From Suilimivivens sp964393865 (GTDB lineage Bacteria; Bacillota; Clostridia; Lachnospirales; Lachnospiraceae), in the NCBI GenBank assembly GCA_964393865.1, contig CAYMUW010000014.1:1-64000 (forward strand): DNA of 64,000 nt, given 5' to 3'. The notes beneath the pieces were generated by a model that was given only the letters and a program-made list of their open reading frames with translations, ran no database searches and was not told where the DNA came from. The translations under genes and the position numbers were made by a program. Positions 8,235 through 15,908 of the stretch are shown one piece after another; the first letter of the stretch is position 1; each line of letters opens with the position of its first letter.

Positions 8235-8325
8235 AAGTGGGGTACCTCCTTGAAAAATGTTTATATTCAAGGGGCGGGGCAACATTTTTGGGCGTATTTG
8301 TCAAGAGGTTTTGACCGAAAAAAGT

Positions 8326-8384
8326 GCTGAAAATGCAGGGATGGTTTTATGCAAAGCAACGAAGGAGGCTGAAAATGCAGGGAT
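8326..8384 (+). repeat. 17-bp direct repeat at a gene start
   Basis: GCTGAAAATGCAGGGAT occurs at 8326-8342 and again at 8368-8384. The second copy contains the start codon of the hypothetical gene, and the first offers an alternative ATG without the GGAGG. Confidence 0.8.
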
Positions 8385-8899
8385 ATCAGTTTGAAAGAAT
8401 TTATTCCGTCATGGAAAAGGAATTCGGGAAGATAAAAAAAGGGGAAGAAGAGGAGCATTCCATGCTGCTTTTGTCAATGGAGAGCAATGTTCTGAAAATC
8501 CACCGCAGCCATCCGGACTCCAACAGCCGCAGGCTGAGGGAAGCGATCGGACTTGTGCTGTACGATATAAAAAGCCGCATAACAGGTGAGAAAGCAGATA
8601 TCAGCCGTTTTCGGGATGCAGATAATGAGAGGCTGGAAAAAGCGCTGCTGATGTCCTTTGACCCATTTACAAACGAAGAGATAAAGGAAGTTTTGGGGCG
8701 AAGGGATCCGCAGGATTTGCATGAATACTATAAAGAAGCGGTGATGTGCCTGCTTAGGATCAAGGAGTCCATTGATATATGGGAGAAGCGAGGCGGTCCG
8801 AATGGGTATTTCAACTTCATAGAACAATATATGGGCGCACAGATCAATGATGATAAAATGAATTTTTCAGTGATAGTAGACAAGGAAACGAATTTGTAA
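8375..8899 (+). CDS. Hypothetical protein, 174 residues
   Basis: The ATG at 8375 follows GGAGG at a good distance. The protein is mostly helical and charged: YSVMEKEFGKIKKGEEEEHSM near the N-terminus, then SNSRRLREAIGLVLYDIKSR, and a middle segment SFDPFTNEEIKEVLGRRDP. No domain was recognised. It lies between two decayed insertion sequences and may be a passenger or a host gene isolated by them. A 17-bp repeat (8326-8342 and 8368-8384) brackets its start. Confidence 0.5.
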   Translation: MQGYQFERIYSVMEKEFGKIKKGEEEEHSMLLLSMESNVLKIHRSHPDSNSRRLREAIGLVLYDIKSRITGEKADISRFRDADNERLEKALLMSFDPFTNEEIKEVLGRRDPQDLHEYYKEAVMCLLRIKESIDIWEKRGGPNGYFNFIEQYMGAQINDDKMNFSVIVDKETNL

Positions 8900-9103
8900 T
8901 AATTTTTAACTTTTTCAACAATTAGAAAAGACCCTCTTGACGTTGCCTGAAATGGTCTGGATTTCTTAACTAAATGACATTGATTTTTAAACTATTTTGT
9001 AAAATATGTACGCCGGACGCGTATTTAGATTGCTACCTCCTAACCTTCATTATTTTATATGTATCAGGTAAATAACTCGCACCTTGCAGGGAGGCAATCA
9101 TCA

Positions 9104-10123
9104 ATGGACACACGTTCCGTAAAGCGCAACTACTGTATACAGCAATGGAAATCCATCATTCAGGATCGTAACAATAGTGGAATGACCGTAGATGCTTATT
9201 GTGAGCAAAATGGTCTCAGCTGTGATTCCTACTTTTATTGGCTGCGAATCATCCGAGAGGAATACCTGAATCAAAAAACATCCTCTGGATTTGTAGAATT
9301 GAGCCTGCAGGCAGATGCTGGTTCGGAAACTTCTATGGTTACCACAATTCTAATAGAAAAGCCGGTGATGTCACAGCTTGCATTATCTATCAAAGGAATT
9401 ACGATACAGGTCACAGAAAATACATCTTCCGGACAGCTTTTCTTTGATCTGGATCATCCAAATGTCTTTAATGAAGCAGAAGTCCTTACTGAAGCTGGTT
9501 TTCCGGGAGAACCTTCTATAGAGGAGATTGTTCCGGTAAGAAAACCGCGTCCAAAGGGGAAACGTGCGGTTGACCTTGCGGGAATAAAAACTACTACAGA
9601 GTCTCATTATCTCGATGAAGCTACCCTGGATGATACTTTTCCTAAAGGATGGCACCAGTTTGAAGATGAAGTATACAAGGAACTCAAGCGTATTCCTGCC
9701 AGCTATGAAGTGGTTGAGCATCACATCGGAGTATACGCGGGAAATGGAAATGATACAAAAATTATTCGGGGCGAAGTTCCCGGACGATTGCTGAACCATA
9801 GTATTCTGACCCCCTCTCTGGCAGCATCTGTATTTACAGCAAAGTATGTGAATGCGGTACCCTTAAACCGGATTTCGGAAGGTTATGGCTACGATGGCAT
9901 CCATATATCCCGCCAGGTAATGGCCGGATGGATGATCAAGCTGCACAGAGAAAACTCAAATCAGATATTTATTGACAATATGAATTATTTCCAGTACCAT
10001 AATAAATGCAGTCGGCAGAAGCCGGCAGGGGAATGCAGAAGCATTCCGCAGCTTAAGCTTTGGCAGCTCAAGCTGGATATGAATTTTCAAAGCGCCGGTT
10101 TGGAAGTCAGGACCCGGCAATAG
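9104..10123 (+). pseudogene. IS66 chimera: TnpA joined in frame to part of TnpC
   Basis: GGGAGG before the ATG at 9104 supports this start. Residues 1-120 read as TnpA (KRNYCIQQWKSIIQDRNN, TVDAYCEQNGLSCDSYFYW). From about residue 130 the same frame reads the N-terminal half of the TnpC transposase: PVRKPRPKGKRAVDLAG, then KGWHQFEDEVYKELKRIPAS, VVEHHIGVYAG and LLNHSILTPSLAASVFTAKY, LNRISEGYG. TnpB and the TnpC start are deleted and the frame leaves TnpC near residue 300, before the full DDE core. The 339-residue frame is open throughout, so a protein may be made, but it cannot be a complete transposase. Confidence 0.8.
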
Positions 10124-10142
10124 GATAAGTAAGGATACTAAG

Positions 10143-10183
10143 AAGGTATGCGATTTCTCAGAGGAGAAATTACATACCTTTTT
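10143..10183 (+). terminator. Strong hairpin terminator
   Basis: The stem AAGGTATG / CATACCTT is extended by an inner GATTTCTC / GGAGAAATT helix and followed by a T run at 10179-10183. It separates the IS66 chimera from the membrane gene at 10223. Confidence 0.8.
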
Positions 10184-10222
10184 GTACGAATTTAATAATT
10201 ATGCTTTTAAGTAAGGAGGATC

Positions 10223-10603
10223 ATGAAAATGGCTTGTTTTTTAGTTCCCACAACGGAGGCAATTGTAACAACGGTTGCAGGTAGGGTACAGGCATCAAAG
10301 GGAAAGGAAGCAGAAGCAAAGAGAACTCCCTTTACGGGAAAGGTGAAATGGCTGACCAAGCTTCTCTGGGGCGGTTCCGCACTGCTTGCTTTTGAGCATG
10401 TGTGGCATGGAGAGGTAGTGCCCTGGTTCCCGTTCCTTACAGCAGCGTCTAATCCGGCGGACGCTTCCGAGATGCTCCATGAAATGGCAACTGCAGGGGT
10501 GAGCATGGCGGCGCTGGTAACATTGGTATGGCTTGGCATGGTAGCGGCTTCTCATGTGATTGAAGGAAGAAGCGAACAGGCCGAAAATGTGGAGGGTGTC
10601 TGA
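10223..10603 (+). CDS. Small membrane protein, unknown function
   Basis: AAGGAGG lies five bases before the ATG. The 126-residue protein has an N-terminal hydrophobic segment (residues 5-20), a basic linker (QASKGKEAEAKRTPFTGK), then LLWGGSALLAFEHVWHGEVVPWFPFL and VSMAALVTLVWLGMVAASHVIEG, which give two to three membrane helices. Several His and Trp residues sit at helix edges. It is followed by another small membrane protein, and the two may form a pair. No family name is assigned. Confidence 0.7.
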   Translation: MKMACFLVPTTEAIVTTVAGRVQASKGKEAEAKRTPFTGKVKWLTKLLWGGSALLAFEHVWHGEVVPWFPFLTAASNPADASEMLHEMATAGVSMAALVTLVWLGMVAASHVIEGRSEQAENVEGV

Positions 10604-10636
10604 TTGCAGTGCGGTAGTTCACTATTGTAGAATAAG

Positions 10637-10975
10637 ATGAAAGGTATGGTTATTAGCATGACATTACTTACTACGGTATTTGCAGCAATTATTTCAACTA
10701 TTGTCTGGTATAAGCAGGCACCGAGGAATGAAATGAAGGTCAGCATGCTTTGCTGGATGTACTGGGGCGCATCGATCATGTGGTTTGTGGATGCTGTTTT
10801 TGAGTATGCGGAGATCCGTGAGGAATATTTCACGCCGTCGCCTGCCGACATGCTGAACGACCTATATTTGGGGCTGTCGGTGGTTGCGCTGGGGCTGATC
10901 ATCTGGCTGGTCTATTTGCTGATCAAGGATCCCGAAGGTGTTGTGAAGGCTTCTCTGACCAAAAAACAGAGCTAA
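10637..10975 (+). CDS. Small membrane protein, unknown function
   Basis: The 112-residue protein has three predicted helices: SMTLLTTVFAAIISTIVWY, MLCWMYWGASIMWFVDAVF and YLGLSVVALGLIIWLVYLL. A conserved-looking acidic loop lies between the last two (EYAEIREEYFTPSPAD). The start may be ATG 10637 or the better spaced ATG 10658. It lies 33 bases after the preceding small membrane gene and 19 before larE, so it may be co-transcribed with both. There is no sequence evidence for a direct role in nickel-cofactor synthesis. Confidence 0.65.
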   Translation: MKGMVISMTLLTTVFAAIISTIVWYKQAPRNEMKVSMLCWMYWGASIMWFVDAVFEYAEIREEYFTPSPADMLNDLYLGLSVVALGLIIWLVYLLIKDPEGVVKASLTKKQS

Positions 10976-10994
10976 AAGATTAGAACATAGAAGG

Positions 10995-11753
10995 ATGCTT
11001 CAGATTATGAATTTAGAGCAGTTCTTTATTAACAATAACAGAGTGGCAATTGCTTTTTCAGGCGGCGCGGATTCCGCTTATCTGCTTTATGCAGCAGGAA
11101 AAAGCGGTGCATATGTGAAGGCATATTATGTGAAGACCCCTTTTCAGCCTCAGTTTGAGCTTAAGGACGCAATGAGGCTTGCAGAGGAGCTGGGGGCGGA
11201 GCTTGGCGTGCTGGAGCTGGATATTCTGCAGGATAAACAGGTGGCTTCGAATACCTCTGATCGCTGTTATTATTGTAAAAGAAGGATATTTGCAGCAATC
11301 ATGGAGGCCGCCCGCAAGGACGGCTTCGCCTTACTGCTTGACGGAACCAACGCATCGGATGATGCCGATGACAGACCGGGGATGCGGGCCCTTAAGGAGC
11401 TTTCGGTTCGTTCGCCCCTCAGGGAGTGCGGCCTTACCAAGCAGCGTATCAGGGAACTGTCCCGGGAAGCGGGTCTTTTTACATGGGAGAAGCCTGCCTA
11501 TGCCTGTCTTGCCACAAGAGTTCCCACAGGAACCCTGATTACCCTGGAAATGCTGGAGCGGACGGAGTGGGCGGAGGACTATCTGGCAGGCTTGGGATTT
11601 AGGAACTTTCGGGTGAGAATGTCAGGGGATACCGCAAAGCTTCAATTTCCTGCAGACCAGCTTGAAAGGGTGCTTGCAGAAAGAGAAAGGATTGTAGGGG
11701 AGCTGAAGAAGCATTATAGCGCTGTTTTACTGGATCTGGAGGTGAGAAAATGA
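10995..11753 (+). CDS. larE: ATP-dependent sacrificial sulfur transferase LarE
   Basis: LarE activates the NaMN-derived pyridinium dicarboxylate with ATP and donates sulfur during synthesis of the nickel-pincer nucleotide (NPN). The N-terminal PP-loop AIAFSGGADSAYLLY (residues 18-32) is intact. A SDRCYYCK stretch (Cys91, Cys94) and the conserved ACLATRVPTG (Cys172, at the position of the sacrificial cysteine) are present. The 252-residue length is normal. The start may be ATG 10995 or ATG 11007. The stop overlaps the larB start by four bases (ATGA), so translation is coupled. The extra CxxC cysteines could indicate a cluster-dependent sulfur mechanism, which is inference. Confidence 0.92.
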   Translation: MLQIMNLEQFFINNNRVAIAFSGGADSAYLLYAAGKSGAYVKAYYVKTPFQPQFELKDAMRLAEELGAELGVLELDILQDKQVASNTSDRCYYCKRRIFAAIMEAARKDGFALLLDGTNASDDADDRPGMRALKELSVRSPLRECGLTKQRIRELSREAGLFTWEKPAYACLATRVPTGTLITLEMLERTEWAEDYLAGLGFRNFRVRMSGDTAKLQFPADQLERVLAERERIVGELKKHYSAVLLDLEVRK

Positions 11754-12502
11754 ACAGTGAGATCAGAAGGACGCTGGAAGCGGTACAAAAGGGACGGCTT
11801 TCGGTGGATGATGCGCTGGTCAGGATTAAGGCGGAGCCATTTGAGGATATCGGTTATGCCAAGGTGGATCTGCATCGTAAGATCAGGCAGGGAGCTGCGG
11901 AGGTTATTTACGGCAGCGGCAAAACGCCGGAGCAGATCAGTGGAATTATTGATGTGATGAAAAGGAACGGTCAGGAGACGATACTGATCACCAGATTATC
12001 CAAGGAAAAGGCGGATGAGGTTAGTGCCAGCCATCCCCTTACATATTATGAGGAGGCCGGGATCGGAATGACCGGAGAGCTTCCTATCCCTGACGGGATT
12101 GGCAGAATTGTGGTATCTACCGGCGGGACAAGTGATATTCCGGTAGCAGAGGAAGCGGCGCTTACGGCGCAGGCTCTGGGAAATGAAGTAGTAAGGCTAT
12201 ATGATGTGGGAGTTGCCGGATTACACCGCCTGTTAGCTCACAAGGAAGAGATTATGAGTGCCAGCGTGATCATTGCCATTGCGGGGATGGAGGGCGCTCT
12301 TGCCAGTGTGATCGGAGGAATGGCTGACTGTCCTGTGATAGCGGTTCCTACAAGCGTGGGTTATGGTGCCTCCTTTCAGGGGCTTTCTGCGCTGCTCTCC
12401 ATGCTGAATTCCTGCGCAAGCGGTGTTAGCGTGGTCAATATTGACAATGGCTTTGGGGCAGGCTATCTGGCAAGTATGATCAATCACATGATTTCCAAAT
12501 AA
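11750..12502 (+). CDS. larB: NaAD/NaMN carboxylase-hydrolase LarB
   Basis: LarB carboxylates nicotinic acid adenine dinucleotide and hydrolyses it to the pyridinium-3,5-dicarboxylate mononucleotide, the first NPN step. The C-terminal domain resembles PurE: GRIVVSTGGTSDIPVAEEAAL, VRLYDVGVAGLHRLL, SASVIIAIAGMEGALASVIGG, and PVIAVPTSVGYGASFQGL. The N-terminal third (LEAVQKGRLSVDDALVRI, FEDIGYAKVDLHR) is the family's usual helper domain. The length of 250 residues is typical. It overlaps larE by four bases and ends 20 bases before larC. Confidence 0.94.
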   Translation: MNSEIRRTLEAVQKGRLSVDDALVRIKAEPFEDIGYAKVDLHRKIRQGAAEVIYGSGKTPEQISGIIDVMKRNGQETILITRLSKEKADEVSASHPLTYYEEAGIGMTGELPIPDGIGRIVVSTGGTSDIPVAEEAALTAQALGNEVVRLYDVGVAGLHRLLAHKEEIMSASVIIAIAGMEGALASVIGGMADCPVIAVPTSVGYGASFQGLSALLSMLNSCASGVSVVNIDNGFGAGYLASMINHMISK

Positions 12503-12522
12503 GAAAGGGGCTCAAAATTATT

Positions 12523-13707
12523 ATGAAAACATTATATCTTGACTGCGGCATGGGAGCGGCGGGGGATATGCTGACAGCAGCCCTTTTGGAGCTTTTGCCG
12601 GACAAAGATGCATTTTTAAATAAATTAGACGGTCTTGGGATTCCCCATGTCCGAATAGAAAGGGAAACCGTGACCAAATGCGGCATCACCGGAACCCATA
12701 TTTCAGTGAAGGTTGAGGAAATGGAAGAGGATGAGGAAATGCACAGCCATTCCCACGGGGAACACCATCATCATAGTGGAATGCATGAGATTGAACACAT
12801 TGTTTTTCACCTGCAGCTTCCGGAAAAGGTTAAGCAGGATATTCTTTCGGTTTATAAACTGATTGCAGAGGCGGAAAGCAGTGTTCATGGAGTTCCGATT
12901 ACGGATATTCATTTTCATGAGGTGGGAACCATGGATGCAATCGCCGATATCACTGCGGTATGCCTGTTGATGAGCCATATTGCGCCTGATGAAGTGGTAG
13001 TATCTCCGGTGCATGTGGGAAGCGGTCAGGTCAGGTGTGCTCATGGAATTTTGCCGGTTCCGGCGCCTGCAACAGCCTATATTTTGAAGGATATCCCTGT
13101 TTATGGCGGAAGTATTTCGGGAGAGCTTTGTACACCCACCGGTGCGGCACTCCTTAAGTATTTTGCAACAAGGTTTGGAGAAATGCCCATGATGCGGGTA
13201 GCTTCTATCGGCTATGGAATGGGGAAAAAGGATTATGAGAGAGCCAATTGTGTCCGTGCTATGCTGGGGGAGACAAAGCAGCAGGAGGATAGGGTGATTG
13301 AGCTTTCCTGCAATGTGGATGATATGACTGCAGAGGATATTGGATTTGCTATGGAACGGCTGTTTGAGGGTGGTGCGCTGGAGGTTTATACCGTTCCGGT
13401 TGGCATGAAAAAATCCAGACCCGGCATATTGCTTAGCGTCATTTGTGCGGAGCAGAAGCGGGAGAAAATAACAGAGCTGATATTCCGTCATACTACAACG
13501 ATTGGCATCAGGGAGGCGGCAGTCAGAAGATATGTGCTTGACAGAAAGCTGGATACTGTTGAGACACCCTATGGTCAGGTTAGGTGTAAGGTATCCTCAG
13601 GCTATGGCGTGAAAAAATCCAAGTATGAATATGAGGATATCTCCCGGATTGCAAGAGAAAGGGGGATTGGTATGGAGGAAGTGAGAAGACTGCTTCATGA
13701 ATTGTGA
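12523..13707 (+). CDS. larC: Pyridinium-3,5-bisthiocarboxylic acid mononucleotide nickel chelatase LarC
   Basis: LarC inserts nickel into the bisthiocarboxylate nucleotide using CTP. The protein opens LYLDCGMGAAGDMLTAALLE and has a His-rich nickel-binding loop at about residues 72-90 (HSHSHGEHHHHSGMHEIEH). FHEVGTMDAIADI and the C-terminal ELSCNVDDMTAEDIGFAMERL follow. It is one continuous 394-residue frame, unlike the Lactiplantibacillus gene, which needs a ribosomal frameshift between larC1 and larC2. GAAAGGGG precedes the ATG. No larA racemase lies beside it, so the cofactor must serve an enzyme encoded elsewhere. Confidence 0.94.
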   Translation: MKTLYLDCGMGAAGDMLTAALLELLPDKDAFLNKLDGLGIPHVRIERETVTKCGITGTHISVKVEEMEEDEEMHSHSHGEHHHHSGMHEIEHIVFHLQLPEKVKQDILSVYKLIAEAESSVHGVPITDIHFHEVGTMDAIADITAVCLLMSHIAPDEVVVSPVHVGSGQVRCAHGILPVPAPATAYILKDIPVYGGSISGELCTPTGAALLKYFATRFGEMPMMRVASIGYGMGKKDYERANCVRAMLGETKQQEDRVIELSCNVDDMTAEDIGFAMERLFEGGALEVYTVPVGMKKSRPGILLSVICAEQKREKITELIFRHTTTIGIREAAVRRYVLDRKLDTVETPYGQVRCKVSSGYGVKKSKYEYEDISRIARERGIGMEEVRRLLHEL

Positions 13708-13734
13708 TCGGGTATGATTTATATGAAAAGGTGT

Positions 13735-13773
13735 TGCTCCTTGGCTTATTTGATGGCTGAAGGGGCATTTTTT
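13735..13773 (+). terminator. Terminator of the larEBC operon
   Basis: TGCTCCTT pairs with AAGGGGCA (one G-T) and is followed by six T residues at 13768-13773, 28 bases after the larC stop. Confidence 0.75.
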
Positions 13774-13777
13774 GTTG

Positions 13778-13968
13778 TGCGCAACAGCAAAGGTTGATAG
13801 TTGCGCAAATTATAGAAACATTGGTTAATAATACTTCTTTTGTGGCGGGGATTTTTGGTTTTGCAGTGCATAGACTACAAAAAACGTTGATGATATAATA
13901 AAAACATAGTAATAAAGCACAAAAGCTTTGAGTGCAAAAACAAGATTATATGCGCAACAAATTGCGCA
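13778..13968 (+). promoter_or_regulatory. Promoter and four TGCGCA operator-like sites before the sugar cassette
   Basis: Four copies of the palindrome TGCGCA lie at 13778, 13802, 13951 and 13963; two are extended to TTGCGCAA (13801-13808 and 13962-13969). A promoter fits between the pairs: TAGACT at 13871-13876, a 17-base spacer, and TATAAT at 13894-13899. The downstream pair would sit in the 5' leader just before the ribosome site. Such flanking sites suit repression by looping. The LacI-family protein encoded at 17608-18603 is the obvious candidate, but binding is inferred. Confidence 0.6.
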
Positions 13969-13985
13969 ACAAAGGGAGAGGCGAG

Positions 13986-14921
13986 ATGACGAAAAAGAAA
14001 ACAGGAATCAAAGGTTTTTTTAAAAAAGTTTATAAGTATCGCGCATTTCTTTTGATGCTTTTGCCGGCGGTGATTTATACTCTGATCTTTGCGTATTATC
14101 CTATGACAGGTATCGTGCTGGCCTTCAAAAAGTATACATATGCGGGAGGCATCTGGGGAAGCGCCTGGAACGGATTTGAAAATTTTAAGTTCTTCTTTCA
14201 GTCCGGTCAGGCAGGTATCGTAACAAGGAATACGGTTTTATACAATGTAGCCTTTATTATTATCAACACGATCATGCAGATAGCGGTAGCCGTGCTGCTG
14301 ACAGAGATACACAGCAAGCATTACCGGAAGATCACTCAGTCTATCATGTTCCTGCCATACTTTATCTCATGGGTTATTGTAGGTGTAATGGCCTTCAACG
14401 TTTTCAGCTCCGATTATGGATTTATGAACAGACTGATTACACTTTTTGGCGGAGAAAAGATTGCGTTCTACACAACGCCTAAGGCATGGCCCTTCATCCT
14501 GATTTTCTTTAATCTGTGGAAGGGCATAGGATACGGATCGGTTATGTATCTGGCAGCTATTATGGGAATCGATACCTCCATTTACGAGGCGGCAGCCATC
14601 GATGGAGCCAATGTGTTCCAGAGAATTTTTAAGGTGACTATTCCAATGATTATGCCGACCACAATTATTTTGTTCCTGCTTTCTGTAGGAGGCATCTTTA
14701 AGGGTAACTTTGATATGTTCTACAATCTGGTAGGAAGCAACGGTTTGCTGTATAACTACACGGATGTAATTGATACACTGACGTTTAGAGCATTGATATC
14801 AAGCAATAACTTTGGTATGTCGGCGGCAATTGGTCTGTTCCAATCCGTACTGTGCTTTATCACGGTAGTACTTGTGAACAAGCTGGTAGGCCGTTTTGAC
14901 CGCGACTATACATTGTTCTAG
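13986..14921 (+). CDS. ABC sugar transporter permease, LplB-type
   Basis: The ATG at 13986 follows GGGAGAGGCGAG; an earlier in-frame ATG overlaps the operator region. The 311-residue protein starts with the basic KKVYKYRAFLLMLLPAVIY, has six membrane spans, and the EAA loop near residue 210 (YEAAAIDGANVFQRIFKVTIP). It ends LVGRFDRDYTLF, as LplB/CUT1 permeases for oligosaccharides do. It forms the membrane channel with the permease 11 bases downstream and takes substrate from the lipoprotein at 15909. The shared ATPase is not in the window; this class normally uses a common MsmX-type ATPase. Confidence 0.92.
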   Translation: MTKKKTGIKGFFKKVYKYRAFLLMLLPAVIYTLIFAYYPMTGIVLAFKKYTYAGGIWGSAWNGFENFKFFFQSGQAGIVTRNTVLYNVAFIIINTIMQIAVAVLLTEIHSKHYRKITQSIMFLPYFISWVIVGVMAFNVFSSDYGFMNRLITLFGGEKIAFYTTPKAWPFILIFFNLWKGIGYGSVMYLAAIMGIDTSIYEAAAIDGANVFQRIFKVTIPMIMPTTIILFLLSVGGIFKGNFDMFYNLVGSNGLLYNYTDVIDTLTFRALISSNNFGMSAAIGLFQSVLCFITVVLVNKLVGRFDRDYTLF

Positions 14922-14932
14922 GAGGTGGAGAG

Positions 14933-15859
14933 ATGGCAGCAACGAAAAGTCATTTGGGAAAAGTAAAAAGAGGCAAGGATGTAATTGCCCTGAATATTAT
15001 TGCATATACCTTTTGCGGACTGGTAGCGCTGATTTGTCTGGTTCCATTTCTGATGATCCTTGCAGGTTCGTTTTCATCGGAAACGGCTATTATTAAGAAC
15101 GGCTTCAGCCTTTTGCCCCAGGATTTCAGTATGGAGGCCTATAAGACGGTATTTAAGGAGCCGTCGGTGGTATTTCGGGCTTACGCTACGACAATCTGCC
15201 TTACGATTGTCGGAACCTTCCTTGGTCTGGCGCTGCAGACCATGACGGCATATGTGCTGGCAAGAAAGGAATTTGAGTGGAGAAATTATTTTTCCTTTTT
15301 CTTCTATTTTACAACACTGTTCAGCGGCGGACTGGTTCCTTATTATCTGCTGATCAGACAGACCCTGCACTTAGCAGACTCTTATCTGGCATTGCTTCTG
15401 CCTCTGCTGTTTAGCGTATATAATCTTTTGATTATGAAGAGTTACATATTGGGAATTCCGGACTCTTTGATTGATGCGGCCAAGATTGACGGCTGCGGCG
15501 AGTTCAGAACGCTGGTTCAGGTAGTTGTTCCCCTGATTAAACCGGCGCTGGCTACGGTGGGATTGTTCATTGCTCTGGCATACTGGAACGATTGGTATAA
15601 TGCCATGCTGTATATTCAAACGGAAGAAAAGTATCCGCTTCAATATTTCCTTTATCAGAAGATCAATGATATTGAGGGATATAAAAAGCTGATTGCCAAC
15701 GGAACGGTCAGCGGAGCGGTGGTCAGCTCGGTCTCTCTTCCCACGCAGACACTTAAGATGGCTTTGACCATCGTTGTAACAGGTCCCATTGTACTGGCTT
15801 ATCCGTTTGTGCAGAAATATTTTGTACAGGGTATTACCATAGGTGCAGTTAAGGGATAA
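14933..15859 (+). CDS. ABC sugar transporter permease, LplC/YtcP-type
   Basis: AGGAGG lies upstream of the ATG. The protein has 308 residues with six spans, the N-terminal VPFLMILAGSFSSETAIIKNG typical of CUT1 second permeases, and an EAA loop DSLIDAAKIDGCGEFRTL. It also has LAYWNDWYNAMLYI and the C-terminal VQKYFVQGITIGAVKG, which is diagnostic for this subfamily. It pairs with the LplB-type permease just upstream and is followed after 49 bases by the binding lipoprotein. The cassette probably imports a beta-galactoside or related oligosaccharide, judging by the GH35 gene. Confidence 0.92.
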   Translation: MAATKSHLGKVKRGKDVIALNIIAYTFCGLVALICLVPFLMILAGSFSSETAIIKNGFSLLPQDFSMEAYKTVFKEPSVVFRAYATTICLTIVGTFLGLALQTMTAYVLARKEFEWRNYFSFFFYFTTLFSGGLVPYYLLIRQTLHLADSYLALLLPLLFSVYNLLIMKSYILGIPDSLIDAAKIDGCGEFRTLVQVVVPLIKPALATVGLFIALAYWNDWYNAMLYIQTEEKYPLQYFLYQKINDIEGYKKLIANGTVSGAVVSSVSLPTQTLKMALTIVVTGPIVLAYPFVQKYFVQGITIGAVKG

Positions 15860-15908
15860 AAAAAGGTAGTAAATGTTTTTTTTAACATATATAATAAAGG
15901 AGGTTTCT

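Noticed and set aside
12703..13491. 262-codon minus-strand frame
   Set aside because: It is antisense to larC, which is well supported by its His-rich loop and conserved motifs.
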